In this document: in pieces, positions 62,572 to 64,000 of the stretch
How positions within the stretch are numbered: the first letter of the stretch is position 1
Layout: every line of letters begins with the position of its first letter
NCBI RefSeq assembly: GCF_023555415.1
Contig: NZ_JAKRYL010000004.1
Span: 124,001-188,000 of the forward strand
Direction of reading: 5' to 3'
Origin: Halalkalibacter alkaliphilus
GTDB lineage: Bacteria > Bacillota > Bacilli > Bacillales > Bacillaceae_D
Length of the DNA: 64,000 nucleotides
Notes under the pieces: model-generated
Seen by the model: only the letters and a program-made list of their open reading frames with translations
Databases searched by the model: none
What the model was told of the DNA's origin: nothing
Position numbers and translations under genes: made by a program

Positions 62572-63828
62572 ATGTTGAAGTTAAAGCACCAAAATAAGCT
62601 TGATCAAATGACAAAAGAAGTAGAGCAGCAAATAAGGGAGCATCACCAAGAAATAGAAGAGGTTGCTCTTCATAATCAGGCAAAGGTAATGGAAGCGTTC
62701 CGTAACCATCAAGTAGCTGATTTTCATTTTACACCATCTACTGGATACGGGTATGATGATGTAGGGCGAGATACGTTAGAATCGATTTATGCTGAAGTTT
62801 TTGGTGCAGAGGCGGCTTTGGTCCGCCCTCAAATTATTTCGGGGACACATGCGATTGCAACTGCTTTATTTGGTGTACTTAGACCTGGAGATGATCTCCT
62901 ATACATAACAGGGAAGCCGTATGATACGTTAGAAGAAATTGTAGGAATTCGTGGTAATGGAAATGGATCGTTAAAGGAATTCCAAATTGGTTATGATGCA
63001 GTTCCTTTATTGCAATCTGGTTGGATCGATGAAGAAAAAATCAGCAATTCAATTACCGCCAAAACGAAAGTGATTGGAATTCAACGTTCAAAAGGGTACG
63101 GGGAACGGCCTTCCTTTACAATTGGACAAATTCAAGAAATGATTCAGTTTGTTCGATCGATTAAAGAAAATGTCATTGTGTTTGTAGATAATTGTTACGG
63201 TGAATTCGTAGAAACAATGGAGCCCTGTGAAGTAGGTGCAGATATCATGGCCGGTTCTTTAATTAAAAACCCAGGTGGTGGTATTGTAAAAACAGGTGGA
63301 TACATAGTTGGGAGAAGTGATCTTGTTGAACTTGCTTCATACCGATTAGCTGCTCCTGGAATTGGAGCAGAAGGAGGGGCAAGTCTATACAGTTTATTGG
63401 AAATGTATCAAGGTTTTTTCTTAGCCCCTCATGTTGTATCGCAAGCGCTAAAGGGTGCTGTATTTACAGCTGCTATTTTGGAGAATATAGGTATGAACAC
63501 GTCTCCTAAATGGCATGAAAAAAGAACAGATTTAATACAATCCGTTAAATTTCCCACTGCTGAGAAAATGATTGCTTTTTGTCAAGCAATTCAGGCAGCA
63601 TCACCAGTAAATTCACATGTTTCCCCACAACCAAGTCCTATGCCAGGCTACAATGATCCTGTTATTATGGCGGCTGGTACGTTTATTCAAGGAGCAAGCA
63701 TAGAATTAACGGCAGATGGACCGATAAGACCACCATATGTTGCCTATGTTCAAGGTGGCCTAACCTATGAACATGTCAAAATTGCTGTATTACAAGCGAT
63801 TGATTCAATTATGGATGTAAACGAGTGA
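62572..63828 (+). CDS. ynbB: YnbB, PLP-dependent methionine gamma-lyase-like protein
   Basis: A 418-residue protein of the 'aluminium resistance' family with a cystathionine-lyase-like PLP fold. FTPSTGYGYDDVGRDTLE, VRPQIISGTHAIATALFG, DNCYGEFVE and the Lys-containing MAGSLIKNPGGGI are conserved marks. The biochemical role is not established. It sits between hflX and, in B. subtilis, glnR, which should lie just beyond the window. The last 170 bases hold no gene; a weak AACAAG/CTTGTT hairpin with T-run lies near 63963–63990. Confidence 0.9.
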   Translation: MLKLKHQNKLDQMTKEVEQQIREHHQEIEEVALHNQAKVMEAFRNHQVADFHFTPSTGYGYDDVGRDTLESIYAEVFGAEAALVRPQIISGTHAIATALFGVLRPGDDLLYITGKPYDTLEEIVGIRGNGNGSLKEFQIGYDAVPLLQSGWIDEEKISNSITAKTKVIGIQRSKGYGERPSFTIGQIQEMIQFVRSIKENVIVFVDNCYGEFVETMEPCEVGADIMAGSLIKNPGGGIVKTGGYIVGRSDLVELASYRLAAPGIGAEGGASLYSLLEMYQGFFLAPHVVSQALKGAVFTAAILENIGMNTSPKWHEKRTDLIQSVKFPTAEKMIAFCQAIQAASPVNSHVSPQPSPMPGYNDPVIMAAGTFIQGASIELTADGPIRPPYVAYVQGGLTYEHVKIAVLQAIDSIMDVNE

Positions 63829-64000
63829 CAAAAGTGTTCATAGTGCTTAGAACACAAGGTATGGCGCCTTTACATAAAGTTGACAGTGTACAGTGCATCT
63901 AGTAACATTAAATTGCAGATTCAATGTACATAATAGTTGACTAGTTTTTTTATGGAAGAAGAAACAAGGCCTTTGCGACTTGTTTTTCTAATATATTTAA

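Overview
The window is low-GC Bacillaceae chromosome. Both flanks follow the recA–mutSL–hfq and spoVK–hflX–ynbB gene order known from Bacillus. Sporulation genes (spoVS, cotE, spoVK), Bacillus-type signals and very acidic exported domains (RodZ-like protein, a metal-binding lipoprotein) suggest an alkaliphilic or halotolerant relative of Bacillus; this is inference, as no rRNA is present.

1–29.7 kb is housekeeping: a 5'-truncated ymfH, ymfI, ymfJ, ymfK, rodZ, pgsA, cinA, a DbpA-like RNA helicase, recA with a LexA box, rny, ymdB, spoVS, korAB, miaB, ricA, cotE, mutS, mutL, a methyltransferase, miaA and hfq. Between recA and rny lies a four-gene cassette: a Mre11/SbcD-like nuclease and a Rad50/SbcC-like ATPase split into separate polypeptides, the N-terminal half ending at a CxxC zinc-hook motif.

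29.8–59.8 kb lies between hfq and spoVK, which are near neighbours in B. subtilis, so about 30 kb of accessory DNA sits there. It starts with a degenerate tyrosine recombinase, a small membrane protein, an MgtC-like protein and a Mn-type substrate-binding lipoprotein preceded by two MntR-like sites. Two blocks of zinc-limitation genes follow (33.3–38.6 kb and 53.1–59.8 kb). Six Zur-type boxes (consensus half-site CGTAAT/ATTACG) and one weaker site precede their transcription units. They control four intact COG0523 metallochaperone GTPases, a fifth that has lost its GTPase motifs, a zinc-free ribosomal protein S14, a metal-free dCTP deaminase, a YcgR/YcgQ-like membrane pair, a His/Cys-rich repeat protein, a ferredoxin-like protein, a flavoprotein, and SufU and MoaB paralogues. 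Between the blocks (39–53 kb) is a cobalamin uptake, salvage and late-synthesis cluster led by bluB and a cobalamin riboswitch with its own promoter and terminator: btuF, btuC, btuD-cbiZ fusion, cbiA, cobT, cobO, cbiP, cbiB, cobD, cobU, cobS, cobC and a degenerate second cobU. No corrin-ring genes are present.

A structured repeat family occurs at four places: after korB (six units, period 139 bp), after mutL (two), after cobO (three), and once, diverged, on the minus strand at 38.7 kb. Its stems change in sequence between loci while pairing is kept. At three loci it begins 0–3 nt after a stop codon. It is the strongest candidate here for something not covered by ordinary annotation.

60–64 kb returns to conserved synteny: spoVK, hflX and ynbB.
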